Source: Alphaproteobacteria bacterium
GTDB taxonomy: Bacteria; Pseudomonadota; Alphaproteobacteria; Rhodobacterales; Rhodobacteraceae
Assembly (NCBI GenBank): GCA_030429105.1
Contig: JAUIDE010000034.1
Location: forward strand, 1 to 38,696
Length of the DNA stretch: 38,696 bases
Direction of reading: 5' to 3'
The position numbers and the translations under genes are program-made. The notes under the pieces were generated by a model that saw nothing but the letters and a program-made list of their open reading frames with translations, was not told the origin of the DNA and did no database searches. Each line of letters begins with the position of its first letter. Position 1 is the first letter of the stretch. Of this stretch, positions 1 to 8,827 are shown piece by piece.

Positions 1-740
1 TCGTACGCCCGCGGCGTGCCGCCGAGATAGGTCCCGACCGCGTCCTCGCCGCGATACTCCTCGGGATGGACGGGGTTGGTCCGGTGGGTGGCGTTGAAAT
101 TGGCGTTTAGCCGGTCGCGGAGCCGCTTGAAGTGGTTGTAGTCGTTGTCGGCGAAGAACGGCGCGATCACGCGCGCCACCGCCTCGCCCGGCCTGTCGAT
201 GAACTGGGTGATCGGCACGGTCACTTCGCCCTCGACGGCGGGCGCATAGCGGGCGATCACAGCGAGGGCGGCGGAGATCGTCCGGAGCGCGGTGACCGAC
301 ATGTTCCGGTCGTTCCCCGCCTGGCCCGCCTTGGCCAGCATGTCGCGATAGCGCGCGCCCTCGATCGTGTTGCAGAGCGCCGGCGGCGGCGGGATCTCCG
401 GCGTCAGGCCTTCCGCATCGAAGATGCGGCGGCCGATCGCGAGAAGCTCCGCGCGGAGCTGCGCCGGCATCCGGCTCGGCAGCTCCAGCCCTAGCTCGGC
501 GTCGATCTCTTCGGTGGAGAGCCTCAGCCGACCGGCCCGCGCGTGGTCGTAGAGCGTCATCGTCTCTTCACGCGCGAGGCGCTCGGCGCGGCGCGGGCTC
601 TCCTTGTATAGACGATAGAAGAGGTAGCCGCCTCCGCCGATCAGCGCGAGCGGGGTGACGAAGATCGCCAGCGCGACGACGAGCCCGAAGACGAAGAGAA
701 CGCCGAAGAGCCCGCCAAAATCGTCTAGCCCACCCCGCAC
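1..740 (-). CDS. Membrane-anchored island protein, truncated by the window edge
   Basis: An open frame runs without a stop from a GTG at 740 to the left edge, about 246 residues. The GTG lies 2 nt after the stop of the upstream gene, so the two are probably translationally coupled. Residues about 8-45 form one or two hydrophobic helices, followed by a charged cytoplasmic region. The last visible part (near GEDAVGTYLGGTP) resembles the segment before the ATPase core in some island-encoded type IV coupling ATPases. That reading is a guess, since no nucleotide-binding motif is in view. It is transcribed with the next gene as part of the minus-strand island backbone. Confidence 0.6.
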   Translation of the reverse strand, partial: MRGGLDDFGGLFGVLFVFGLVVALAIFVTPLALIGGGGYLFYRLYKESPRRAERLAREETMTLYDHARAGRLRLSTEEIDAELGLELPSRMPAQLRAELLAIGRRIFDAEGLTPEIPPPPALCNTIEGARYRDMLAKAGQAGNDRNMSVTALRTISAALAVIARYAPAVEGEVTVPITQFIDRPGEAVARVIAPFFADNDYNHFKRLRDRLNANFNATHRTNPVHPEEYRGEDAVGTYLGGTPRAY

Positions 741-742
741 CG

Positions 743-1198
743 TCAGATCTCGATGATCTCGGTCGGCCCGGTCTCGGCGTTCTCCTCGAGCCAGAGCTTC
801 ATCGACCGCATCACCGCCGTGAGCTCCGCGGCGTAGAGTTTCGCGTCGGAGGGTGTGGCGCAGCGGAACCGGTCGGGCCGCCGCTCGAAAAGATGCCTGA
901 CCCGGAGCGCATACCAGTCGGGTTCGTCTTCGCGCCGAGCATCCGCCGGAACCCGCGCCATCAGGACGTGATCCTCGAGAAACCGCTGGCGGATGATCTG
1001 CTTCTCCTCATGGGTGAAGTCCGCGGTCAGATGGACCTCGTGATGCGTCGTCTTGAACGGGAAGCCGGTGCGGGTCTCGACATGCTGGATCTTGATGCGC
1101 ATCGGTTGCTCGTCGAAGAAGCGGTTGCATAGCTGCAGGACGATAATGTCAGTGGGGAACGAAATCACGCGTAGATCCCTGACAATGTGGCGCCACAT
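743..1198 (-). CDS. Conserved island protein of unknown function
   Basis: I do not recognise this family. The chosen ATG at 1198 has a good ribosome-binding site (GGAG, 6 nt spacing) and gives 151 residues. The frame stays open upstream to a TTG at 1510, and part of that extension (from a GTG at 1402) also reads like protein, so a longer form of about 219-255 residues is possible. The protein has a beta-rich segment followed by a charged helical half, with no signal peptide or membrane helix. It ends 2 nt before the GTG of the membrane protein downstream, so they are likely one operon. The start codon lies in a 14-bp perfect palindrome (1185-1198). Confidence 0.6.
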   Translation of the reverse strand: MWRHIVRDLRVISFPTDIIVLQLCNRFFDEQPMRIKIQHVETRTGFPFKTTHHEVHLTADFTHEEKQIIRQRFLEDHVLMARVPADARREDEPDWYALRVRHLFERRPDRFRCATPSDAKLYAAELTAVMRSMKLWLEENAETGPTEIIEI

Positions 1199-1538
1199 GT
1201 CGTTCTCCGCGTCGTAGATAGCTGCGGCTGTAAAGAGTTGCAGCGGCTTGATGGCGCCGCGCCGTGGCGGAAGCCCGCCGTCGCGCAGGCCGAAGCCCTG
1301 TCCCGCGCCTTCCGCTGGAAGCCCTTGCTCGAGACGGACGAGTTCGCCACCATCCCTCAACTTGCCAATTGCGAGGGCTTCGCGCTGAATTTCACGACCC
1401 ACATCCCGCGGCTGGTATAGATCAATTTCGTGTCGTAGTGTGCGAAGGGTCGTGATTGACCAACGCCTGTCATTTCTGGGGCTAGTAGATGCCAGCGGCC
1501 TCTTTGACAAGAAAGAGCATGATGAAGGGCCGAGCCGA
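1199..1538. other. Divergent region between island backbone and cargo operon A
   Basis: This stretch separates the minus-strand backbone from the plus-strand defence-like operon. Part may be coding on the minus strand if the upstream gene starts at 1402 or 1510. A GTG at 1440 could extend the helicase by 33 residues on the plus strand, but that extension does not look like the domain. GC falls across it and marks the edge of the cargo module. I see no clear -35/-10 pair, although operon A must be promoted from here. Confidence 0.4.
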
Positions 1539-4500
1539 ATGCCGGTATCGGTCTATCGGGAGGCTTGTTTGCCACGCATATTCGACAACATTGAATCCGG
1601 CCTACTTCCCGCGCTCCGCCAGACTCTTCAGATCTCCGCCCGCGGTGACTTCTGTGTGGGATACTTCAACCTACGCGGTTGGAAGTCGATTGACGACTTG
1701 ATCTCCACATGGCCTGGGGGTGACGGCAATCAATGCCGCTTGCTTGTAGGAATGCAACGGCTTCCGCAGGAAGAATTGCGGATTGGATTGGGCACCGGCA
1801 CGATAGAGCAGCCGCTCGATAACCAGACCGCACTCCGCTTAAAGAGGAAGCTCGCCGAGGAGTTCCGGGTCCAACTGACCCTTGGAATGCCGAACAACGC
1901 CGACGAGGCCGGATTGCGTCGGTTGGCCGAGCAACTGAAATCCAGGAAGATCACGGTACGGCTTTTCCTCAAGCACCCGCTGCACGCGAAGCTCTATCTT
2001 CTATTTCGTCCCGACCCAAATAACCCGATCACCGGCTTTTTGGGTAGCAGCAACCTCACGCTTTCCGGTCTATCCCAGCAGGGCGAGTTGAATGTCGATG
2101 TGCTCGATCACGACGCCACGACCAAACTCGCCAAGTGGTTTGATGACCGCTGGCATGATCGGTGGTGCATCGACATCTCTGATGAACTGATCGCGGTCAT
2201 CGAGGAGAGTTGGGCGCGAGAGGAACCTCTCGAACCCTACATGATTTACGTGAAGATGGCCTATCATCTTGCACAGGAAGCGCGCGCAGGCCTCAACGAG
2301 TTCAGGATTCCACCTGAGTTTGGGAAGCGCTTGTTCGCGTATCAGGAGGCCGCGGTCAAAATCGCGGCGCATCACCTCAACAAGCGAGGCGGCGTCCTGA
2401 TCGGCGATGTGGTCGGCCTCGGCAAGACGCTCATGGCCACTGCCTTGGCAAAAATCTTCCAGGACGATCACTTCACAGAGACCTTGATCATCTGCCCGAA
2501 GAATCTTGTGAAGATGTGGGAGGATTATGTCTCGGAGTACCGCCTGATCGCCAAGGTGCTTTCGGTAACGCGTGCTACACGCGAACTGCCCGATCTTCGC
2601 CGCTACCGCGTTGTGCTGATCGACGAGAGCCATAACTTGCGAAACCGGGAAGGACGTCGGTATCGGGCGATCCAAGAATATCTCACGGAGAACGAAAGTC
2701 GCTGCATTCTTCTTTCGGCTACACCCTACAACAAGACCTATGGCGACCTTTCAAGCCAATTGCGTCTGTTCGTTCCTGAGGATCGCGACATCGGCGTTAG
2801 ACCGGAACGCCTGCTTCAGGATATCGGTGAAACCGAGTTCGTTAGGCGGCACCAGTGTCCGGTCAGATCGCTCGCGGCGTTCGAGAAGAGTACCTATACC
2901 GACGATTGGCGCGAACTGATGCGCCTCTATATGGTCCGACGCACGCGTACGTTCATCCAAGACAACTATGCTCAGACCGATCCGACGAACGGACGAAAAT
3001 TTCTTACGTTTGAAGATGGATCACGTTCCTATTTCCCGGAACGCGTGCCCCGCACGCTTCGGTTCAAGATCGACGACAAGAACGCGACCGATCAGTACGC
3101 GAGACTCTATGCCGCTCCGGTGGTAGATGCGATCAACCTGATGCATCTGCCGCGCTATGGCCTTGGCAACTATATCGCGCCAAAACCCCACAAGCCGCCC
3201 ACTCCGAACGAGGCGAAGCAGCTGGATGATCTCTCTCGGGCCGGGAAGCGGCTGATGGGGTTCTGCCGTACCAATCTCTTCAAGCGATTGGAAAGTAGCG
3301 GAGAGGCTTTTCAGCAATCACTAGAACGACATATACTTCGTAACTACATCTTCCTTCACGCTATCAACAACGATCTTCCTTTGCCGCTTGGCACACAGGA
3401 TGCTGGCCTCTTGGACACCGCCAACTACGACGAAGACGTCGATGACCAAAGCGCCGACGCCGAGCTATTTTCCGAGGGAGAAGACGAGAATACGCAGGAC
3501 TCCGAAACGCTCGATCTCCGTGACGAAGCGGCCTTCCGGGCGCGTGCCGCGGAGACCTATCGCCTCTATGCAGGCAAGTTCAAGAAGCGGTTCAAGTGGC
3601 TTCGACCCGATCTGTTCGTCGCGCAGCTAAAGGTCGATCTGACGACTGACAGCGCTCGGCTGCTGAAAATACTCGATGATTGCGGTGATTGGGACCACGC
3701 AAAAGATACCAAGCTCGCCGCCTTGATCGATTTGCTCACAAACAAGCACCCAAAGGAAAAAGTAATTATATTCTCGCAGTTTGCTGATACAGTTCGCTAT
3801 CTTGAGAGCAAGTTGAAAGCTGCCGGTCTGAAGGCCATGGCGGCCGTCTCCGGGGAGACTTCAGACCCAACTAGCTTTGCCTGGCGGTTCAGCCCCAGCA
3901 GCAACAACAAGCGTGATAAAATAAAGCCTGAAGACGAACTGCGTGTTCTGATAGCCACCGACGTGCTCAGCGAGGGCCAGAACCTTCAGGACGGCGCCAT
4001 CCTGGTCAATTACGATCTCCCATGGGCGATCATTCGGCTTATCCAGCGTGCGGGCCGTGTGGATCGCATCGGGCAGAAAGCCGAGAAGATCCTCTGCTAC
4101 TCGTTCCTACCGGCCGATGGCGTGGAGCGGCTGATCAAGTTGCGTTCGCGCGTCCGCCAGCGCCTGAAAGAGAACGCCGAGGTCGTTGGAACCGATGAAG
4201 CGTTCTTCGAGGACGAGGGAGAACACGACGAGCTTGTCGACCTCTACAACGAGAAGTCCGGGATACTCGATGGCGAGGCGGAGGGTGAGGTCGATCTGGC
4301 CTCTTATGCCTATCAGATCTGGAAAAACGCGATCGACGCAAATCCTGCATTGCAGAAGTCCATCCCGGAGCTTCCTTCGGTTGTCTATTCTACAAGAAGT
4401 TACACGCCGCAGGTTGGGCGACCAGGCGGCGCGCTTGTCTATCTGCGCACTGCACAAGGCAACGACGCTCTGGCTTGGGTGGACAAGGACGGCAAGAGTG

Positions 4501-4955
4501 TCACCCAATCTCAATTTGAAATCCTAAAAGTCGCCGCTTGCGAGCCGAACACGCCGGTTGTCCCTCGGCAGGAGGAACACCATGCCATGGTGGCGAAGGG
4601 CGTCGAGCATATTGCTGCAGAGGAGAAGCAGGTCGGCGGGCAGCTCGGCCGCCCATCCGGCGCGCGCTTTCGAACCTACGAGCGGCTCAAGCGTCACGCT
4701 GACAAGGTGAAGGGCACCCTGTTCGATCTGCCGGAACTCGGCAAGGCCATCGAAGAGATCTACCGCTTCCCTTTGCGGCAGTCGGCGACCGACACCTTGA
4801 ACCGCCAGATCAAGCTGGGCATCGGCGATGATAAGTTGGCTGAGTTGGTCTTGGCGCTCCGCGAAGAAGATCGGCTTTGCCTGATCCAGGATGAAGAACA
4901 CTCCGGCGAGCCGCAGATCATCTGCTCGCTCGGGCTGGCGCGCCCGACGGAGTGA
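1539..4955 (+). CDS. PLD-nuclease / SNF2-type helicase, first gene of cargo operon A
   Basis: Starting at the ATG at 1539 gives 1138 residues. The N-terminal part carries a phospholipase-D-like nuclease signature: H149-A-K151 followed by a GSSNLT segment. There is a single HxK copy, as in PLD nucleases that work as dimers. A superfamily-2 SNF2/RapA-type motor follows, with Walker A GDVVGLGKT (289-297), DESH (362-365), an SATPYNKT motif and motif VI QRAGRVDRIGQ (from Q836). The C-terminal 270 residues are unassigned. It should translocate on DNA and possibly cut it. The methyltransferase gene starts 15 bp downstream. The helicase-methylase pairing recalls class 1 DISARM (DrmD/DrmMI) and type ISP enzymes, but the fused PLD domain and the companion genes differ. 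An earlier GTG start at 1440 is less likely. Confidence 0.85.
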   Translation: MPVSVYREACLPRIFDNIESGLLPALRQTLQISARGDFCVGYFNLRGWKSIDDLISTWPGGDGNQCRLLVGMQRLPQEELRIGLGTGTIEQPLDNQTALRLKRKLAEEFRVQLTLGMPNNADEAGLRRLAEQLKSRKITVRLFLKHPLHAKLYLLFRPDPNNPITGFLGSSNLTLSGLSQQGELNVDVLDHDATTKLAKWFDDRWHDRWCIDISDELIAVIEESWAREEPLEPYMIYVKMAYHLAQEARAGLNEFRIPPEFGKRLFAYQEAAVKIAAHHLNKRGGVLIGDVVGLGKTLMATALAKIFQDDHFTETLIICPKNLVKMWEDYVSEYRLIAKVLSVTRATRELPDLRRYRVVLIDESHNLRNREGRRYRAIQEYLTENESRCILLSATPYNKTYGDLSSQLRLFVPEDRDIGVRPERLLQDIGETEFVRRHQCPVRSLAAFEKSTYTDDWRELMRLYMVRRTRTFIQDNYAQTDPTNGRKFLTFEDGSRSYFPERVPRTLRFKIDDKNATDQYARLYAAPVVDAINLMHLPRYGLGNYIAPKPHKPPTPNEAKQLDDLSRAGKRLMGFCRTNLFKRLESSGEAFQQSLERHILRNYIFLHAINNDLPLPLGTQDAGLLDTANYDEDVDDQSADAELFSEGEDENTQDSETLDLRDEAAFRARAAETYRLYAGKFKKRFKWLRPDLFVAQLKVDLTTDSARLLKILDDCGDWDHAKDTKLAALIDLLTNKHPKEKVIIFSQFADTVRYLESKLKAAGLKAMAAVSGETSDPTSFAWRFSPSSNNKRDKIKPEDELRVLIATDVLSEGQNLQDGAILVNYDLPWAIIRLIQRAGRVDRIGQKAEKILCYSFLPADGVERLIKLRSRVRQRLKENAEVVGTDEAFFEDEGEHDELVDLYNEKSGILDGEAEGEVDLASYAYQIWKNAIDANPALQKSIPELPSVVYSTRSYTPQVGRPGGALVYLRTAQGNDALAWVDKDGKSVTQSQFEILKVAACEPNTPVVPRQEEHHAMVAKGVEHIAAEEKQVGGQLGRPSGARFRTYERLKRHADKVKGTLFDLPELGKAIEEIYRFPLRQSATDTLNRQIKLGIGDDKLAELVLALREEDRLCLIQDEEHSGEPQIICSLGLARPTE

Positions 4956-4970
4956 TGAAAGGGGCTGGGG

Positions 4971-7900
4971 ATGAACTTCGACGCCGGTAACGCACGGAAG
5001 CTGCTGGAGCAGTTCGATTTTGCGAAGCTCTTCATCGAGGAACTGGGCTGGGATCGGCACAATTCCGACCTTTCGGTTCTCATAAGCGGCGGGACATACA
5101 CGCTTCGCGCGGTCGCTGAAAAGCGCGGGATGGTGGCTTGGGTGTGTCAGGCGCCCGATGGGCAACAGATCCCGGATCGGGCCGCGAGAAGGAAAATCGA
5201 AACGCAAGTCGCAAAGACGACGCTTGAGCATCTCATCATCTTCTCGGACTCGAAGCGCGAGGAGCAGGTCTGGTGCTGGGCGCGGCGTGAAGCCGGCAAG
5301 CCGGCTTCGGCGCCGGAACACTTCTGGTATGCCTCAACGGGCAATCGCGGTTTCCTGCAGAAGCTTGAGGCCATAGCGTTTTCGCTCGCCGAAGAAGACA
5401 CGCTGACGCTGGTCGATGTGACAACGCGGGCGCGCGCCGCGTTCGATGTCGAGCGTGTCACGAAGCGCTTCTATGACCAGTTCAAGGCCGAGCACAAAGC
5501 CTTCCTCGGCTTCATAAGCGGCATCACGGAGTTGGCGGACAAGGAATGGTATGCCTCGCTGATGCTCAACCGGCTGATGTTCATCTACTTCATGCAGCGG
5601 AAAGGATTTCTGGACGGCGAGCGCAATTATCTTCGCGACAAGCTCGCCCGCTGTCAGAAGGAAAAGGGGCAGGATAAATTCTACTCCTTCTATCGATACT
5701 TCCTGCTGCGTCTCTTCCATGAGGGGCTTGGCGGTAAGGCGCGCAACCCGGAGCTCGACAAACTGCTCGGGCGCATCCCCTATCTGAATGGCGGTCTGTT
5801 CGAGAAACACCCGATCGAAGAGCGATGCCCGGAGATCAAGATCCCGGACGAGGCCTTCACGCGCATCTTCGCCTATTTCGACCGCTATCAGTGGCATCTC
5901 GACGAGCGCCCGTTGCGCAACGACAACGAGATCAACCCGGACGTTCTCGGCTACATCTTCGAAAAATACATTAACCAGAAGCAGATGGGCGCGTACTACA
6001 CCAAGGAGGACATCACCGAATACATTTCGAAGAATACTGTGATCCCCTTCCTGTTCGACGCTGCCAAGACGAAGTGCAAGGTCGCCTTCGAGAACCCTGG
6101 CGGCCCGACGATCTGGGATCACCTGCGCGATGATCCCGACCGGTACATCTACACCGCGGTGAAGCACGGCGCAGAACGTCCTCTGCCCCCCGAGATCGCG
6201 GCCGGGATCGAAGACATCTCTGCGCGAACGCACTGGAACCGGAAGGCGGCTTCCGAGTTCGGCTTACCCACTGAGATCTGGCGCGAGGTCGTGGCGCGGC
6301 GCGCGCGCTATGCCGAAGTCCGGGCGAAACTGGCGGCGGGCGAAGTCCGCGAGATCAATGACCTCATCACGCTTAATCTCGACATCCGGCAGTTCGCGCA
6401 GGACGTGATCGAGCGTTGCGAAGGCCCGGACTTGCTACGCGCCTTCTGGAAGGCGATCGAAGGCGTCACCGTTCTCGATCCCACCTGCGGCTCCGGCGCC
6501 TTCCTGTTTGCCGCGCTCAATATCCTCGAACCGCTCTACGAAACTTGCCTGGGCCGGATGGAGGCGTTTGTCGCCGATCTTGAACGGTCTGGCGAAGCCC
6601 ACGCGCCGAAGAAGTTCGAGGACTTCAGGGCGACGCTGGCGAAGGTCGGCGCGCATCCGAACGCCCGCTATTTCACGCTGAAGAGCATCATCCTGAACAA
6701 CCTCTTCGGCGTGGACATCATGGAAGAGGCAGTCGAGATTTGTAAGCTCCGCCTGTTCCTCAAACTTGCCGCCCAGGTCGATCCAGACCAGAAGCACGAG
6801 AACCTCGGCATCGAGCCGTTGCCGGATATCGATTTCAACATCCGCGCTGGAAACACGCTGATCGGCTACGCGACCTATGCCGATGTCAAGAAAGCTCTGG
6901 CCAGCAAGCTCGATCTCGACAATTCCCTTGAGACAATCACGAAGAGTGCTGCGGACCTCCAACAAACATTCAATGCCTTTCGTGCGCGGCAGATTGAGGG
7001 TGATGGTTCAGTTCCTGCACATGACAAAATTGCTCTCCGTCAACGGCTTAAGGCTCTTGAGGCGGAGCTTAATCGGCATCTGGCCGCCGGCTATGGCGTG
7101 GGCACGAGCAATGCGGCTGCGTACGCCAAGTGGCGTAGGGTACACGAACCGTTTCATTGGTTTGTTGAGTTTCATGGAATCATGCAGGATGGCGGCTTCG
7201 ATGTGATCGTCGGCAACCCACCATATCTTGAGCTGCGCGAGGTCGACTACCGACCACAAGGATTCAAATCGCTCGAAGGAAATGCGGTTCACGCTATGTG
7301 TATCGAGAGAAGTATTCAACTTATGAAGCAGGGAGGAACGATGAGTATGATCGTACCTCTGTCCCTACCTTCAACTCAAAGAATGCGCTGCATTCAAGAT
7401 ATGCTTGAGGCGCATGGGAGTGCTTGGTATGCGAACTTCGCTTGGCGGCCTGCGAAACTTTTTGATGCAGTAAATCGAGCTCTGACTATATTTATCGTTA
7501 CTCCAAGCGAAAACGGAAAGACTTCATCTACTTGCTACCAAAAGTGGACAAGCGAAAACCGTGAGGGCTTGGTGCGGCGCATGTCGTACGTAGGCGTGCC
7601 GCGTAAACGTTCGACCTTCTGGGTTCCGAAGTTGGGCCATGAAATTGAGCGCTCGATTCTGCGAAAAACTCTAGGGGTGAGTACAAGCGTAAGCCACTTT
7701 GTCTCACGTTCCGATCATCGGATTTATTATCGTACAACTGGTGGCTTATACTGGAAAGTATTCACTGATTTTGCGCCGGCTTTTAAGGTAAATGGAGTTG
7801 CCGGTAGTAGCAGCCGAGAGACCCATTTCAGTGTAGCAAGACGTGAAAACGTGAAGCCACTTATTGGGGTTCTTAGCAGCAATCTATTCTGGTGGTGGTA

Positions 7901-8234
7901 TACGGTTTCCTCAAACCTACGGGACTTGAACCCAGCAGATATACAATCGTTCCCTGTACCCGCGGGTGCCCTCGGTGATCCAGATGTTAGGAAGGCAGGT
8001 GAGATGTATCTCAAGGGGCTATCAATTAATAGTACGATGCTTGTTCGCCATCAGAAGTCGACAGGTCGAACTGAAACACAGTCATTTAAAATTCAGAAAT
8101 GCAAATCTGAAATAGACGATATCGACAGAGCGATTGCCCCCTTCTATGGTCTCGACTTTGAGGAGCTAGATTTTATCATCAACTATGATCTGAAGTTTAG
8201 ACTTGGCGCCGAGGGCGATACGGCAGACGAATGA
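4971..8234 (+). CDS. Eco57I-like N6-adenine DNA methyltransferase
   Basis: This 1087-residue protein follows a strong purine-rich ribosome-binding site. It holds the gamma-class adenine methyltransferase motifs: SAM-binding DPTCGSGAF (503-511) and catalytic NPPY (749-752). The NQKQMGAYYTKEDITEYI segment is typical of Eco57I/PglX-type methylases. Residues 1-110 form a separate alpha/beta domain (VAWVCQ, EHLIIFSD, VWCWARR) that recurs in such enzymes. I cannot see a complete PD-(D/E)XK site in it. Residues after about 800 should be the target-recognition region; the DNA for that part is clearly AT-richer than the first two thirds. The product probably methylates host DNA and may work with the helicase for discrimination or restriction. 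Its stop overlaps the next start by 4 nt. Confidence 0.88.
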   Translation: MNFDAGNARKLLEQFDFAKLFIEELGWDRHNSDLSVLISGGTYTLRAVAEKRGMVAWVCQAPDGQQIPDRAARRKIETQVAKTTLEHLIIFSDSKREEQVWCWARREAGKPASAPEHFWYASTGNRGFLQKLEAIAFSLAEEDTLTLVDVTTRARAAFDVERVTKRFYDQFKAEHKAFLGFISGITELADKEWYASLMLNRLMFIYFMQRKGFLDGERNYLRDKLARCQKEKGQDKFYSFYRYFLLRLFHEGLGGKARNPELDKLLGRIPYLNGGLFEKHPIEERCPEIKIPDEAFTRIFAYFDRYQWHLDERPLRNDNEINPDVLGYIFEKYINQKQMGAYYTKEDITEYISKNTVIPFLFDAAKTKCKVAFENPGGPTIWDHLRDDPDRYIYTAVKHGAERPLPPEIAAGIEDISARTHWNRKAASEFGLPTEIWREVVARRARYAEVRAKLAAGEVREINDLITLNLDIRQFAQDVIERCEGPDLLRAFWKAIEGVTVLDPTCGSGAFLFAALNILEPLYETCLGRMEAFVADLERSGEAHAPKKFEDFRATLAKVGAHPNARYFTLKSIILNNLFGVDIMEEAVEICKLRLFLKLAAQVDPDQKHENLGIEPLPDIDFNIRAGNTLIGYATYADVKKALASKLDLDNSLETITKSAADLQQTFNAFRARQIEGDGSVPAHDKIALRQRLKALEAELNRHLAAGYGVGTSNAAAYAKWRRVHEPFHWFVEFHGIMQDGGFDVIVGNPPYLELREVDYRPQGFKSLEGNAVHAMCIERSIQLMKQGGTMSMIVPLSLPSTQRMRCIQDMLEAHGSAWYANFAWRPAKLFDAVNRALTIFIVTPSENGKTSSTCYQKWTSENREGLVRRMSYVGVPRKRSTFWVPKLGHEIERSILRKTLGVSTSVSHFVSRSDHRIYYRTTGGLYWKVFTDFAPAFKVNGVAGSSSRETHFSVARRENVKPLIGVLSSNLFWWWYTVSSNLRDLNPADIQSFPVPAGALGDPDVRKAGEMYLKGLSINSTMLVRHQKSTGRTETQSFKIQKCKSEIDDIDRAIAPFYGLDFEELDFIINYDLKFRLGAEGDTADE

Positions 8235-8827
8235 GGATCGCGGTTCTTGCATGGGGCTCGCTCGTTTGGTGCCGCCTAGATCTCGCCATCGCGGAAGCCT
8301 TCGAAGCGAATGGCCCGCGCCTTCCCATCGAATTCTGCCGTGTGTCGGGCGGCCGGCGGCTGACGCTGGTGATCGACGAAGCCTTCGGAACTTTTTGTCC
8401 CACCTACGTCTCCGTGAGCGCTTGCGGTGACCTCGACGCTGCGCTTGAGAACCTGTGGATACGAGAGGGCTCATCGAATGAAGCGCTGCTGAAGAACGTG
8501 CGAGCCCATGGCCGGGTAGGCTTTGTCGAAGTCGCCTCGGGCCATTGCAGCGCTAGGGCCATGGAACGTCATCCCGAGGCCGTCCTCACGATCAAGACGT
8601 GGGCGCAGGCGAACGGGTTCGATGCGGCGATATGGACGGCGCTCGCCAGCAATTTTCATGAGCCGGACAGGGCGGGAGAGCCGTTTTCGGTGGAAGCCGC
8701 GATCCGCTATCTGGAAAGGGCGGATCGGCAAAGCCTTGACGCTGCCCTTCAATATTTCCGGAAGGCGCCCGCAGAGGTCGAGACGCCAGTGCGATCCGCG
8801 GTCAACGCCCGATGGCCGAAAGGATAA
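8231..8827 (+). CDS. Gamma-glutamylcyclotransferase-like small protein
   Basis: The 198-residue product opens with IAVLAWGSLVW, which matches the glycine-rich entry strand of the gamma-glutamylcyclotransferase/AIG2-like fold (usually aYGSL). The LPIEFCRVSGGRRLTLVID stretch that follows fits this group. The rest is helical, with a conserved-looking WTALASNF segment. Whether a catalytic glutamate is kept is unclear, so it may be a nucleotide- or peptide-binding member rather than a true cyclotransferase. It overlaps the methylase stop by 4 nt and the next gene by 16 nt, which ties it to the operon. A signalling or accessory role in the system is inference. Confidence 0.6.
   Translation: MRIAVLAWGSLVWCRLDLAIAEAFEANGPRLPIEFCRVSGGRRLTLVIDEAFGTFCPTYVSVSACGDLDAALENLWIREGSSNEALLKNVRAHGRVGFVEVASGHCSARAMERHPEAVLTIKTWAQANGFDAAIWTALASNFHEPDRAGEPFSVEAAIRYLERADRQSLDAALQYFRKAPAEVETPVRSAVNARWPKG

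Noticed and set aside
132-494. Plus-strand open frame of 120 codons
   Set aside because: It is a shadow of the minus-strand membrane protein gene; it is rich in Arg, Asp and Gly with no domain, while the opposite frame has a membrane helix and normal codon use.
1539-8234. Calling operon A a DISARM system outright
   Set aside because: The helicase and methylase resemble DrmD and DrmMI in kind, but DrmA, DrmB and DrmC are not visible, the PLD domain is fused to the helicase, and two other genes are present.
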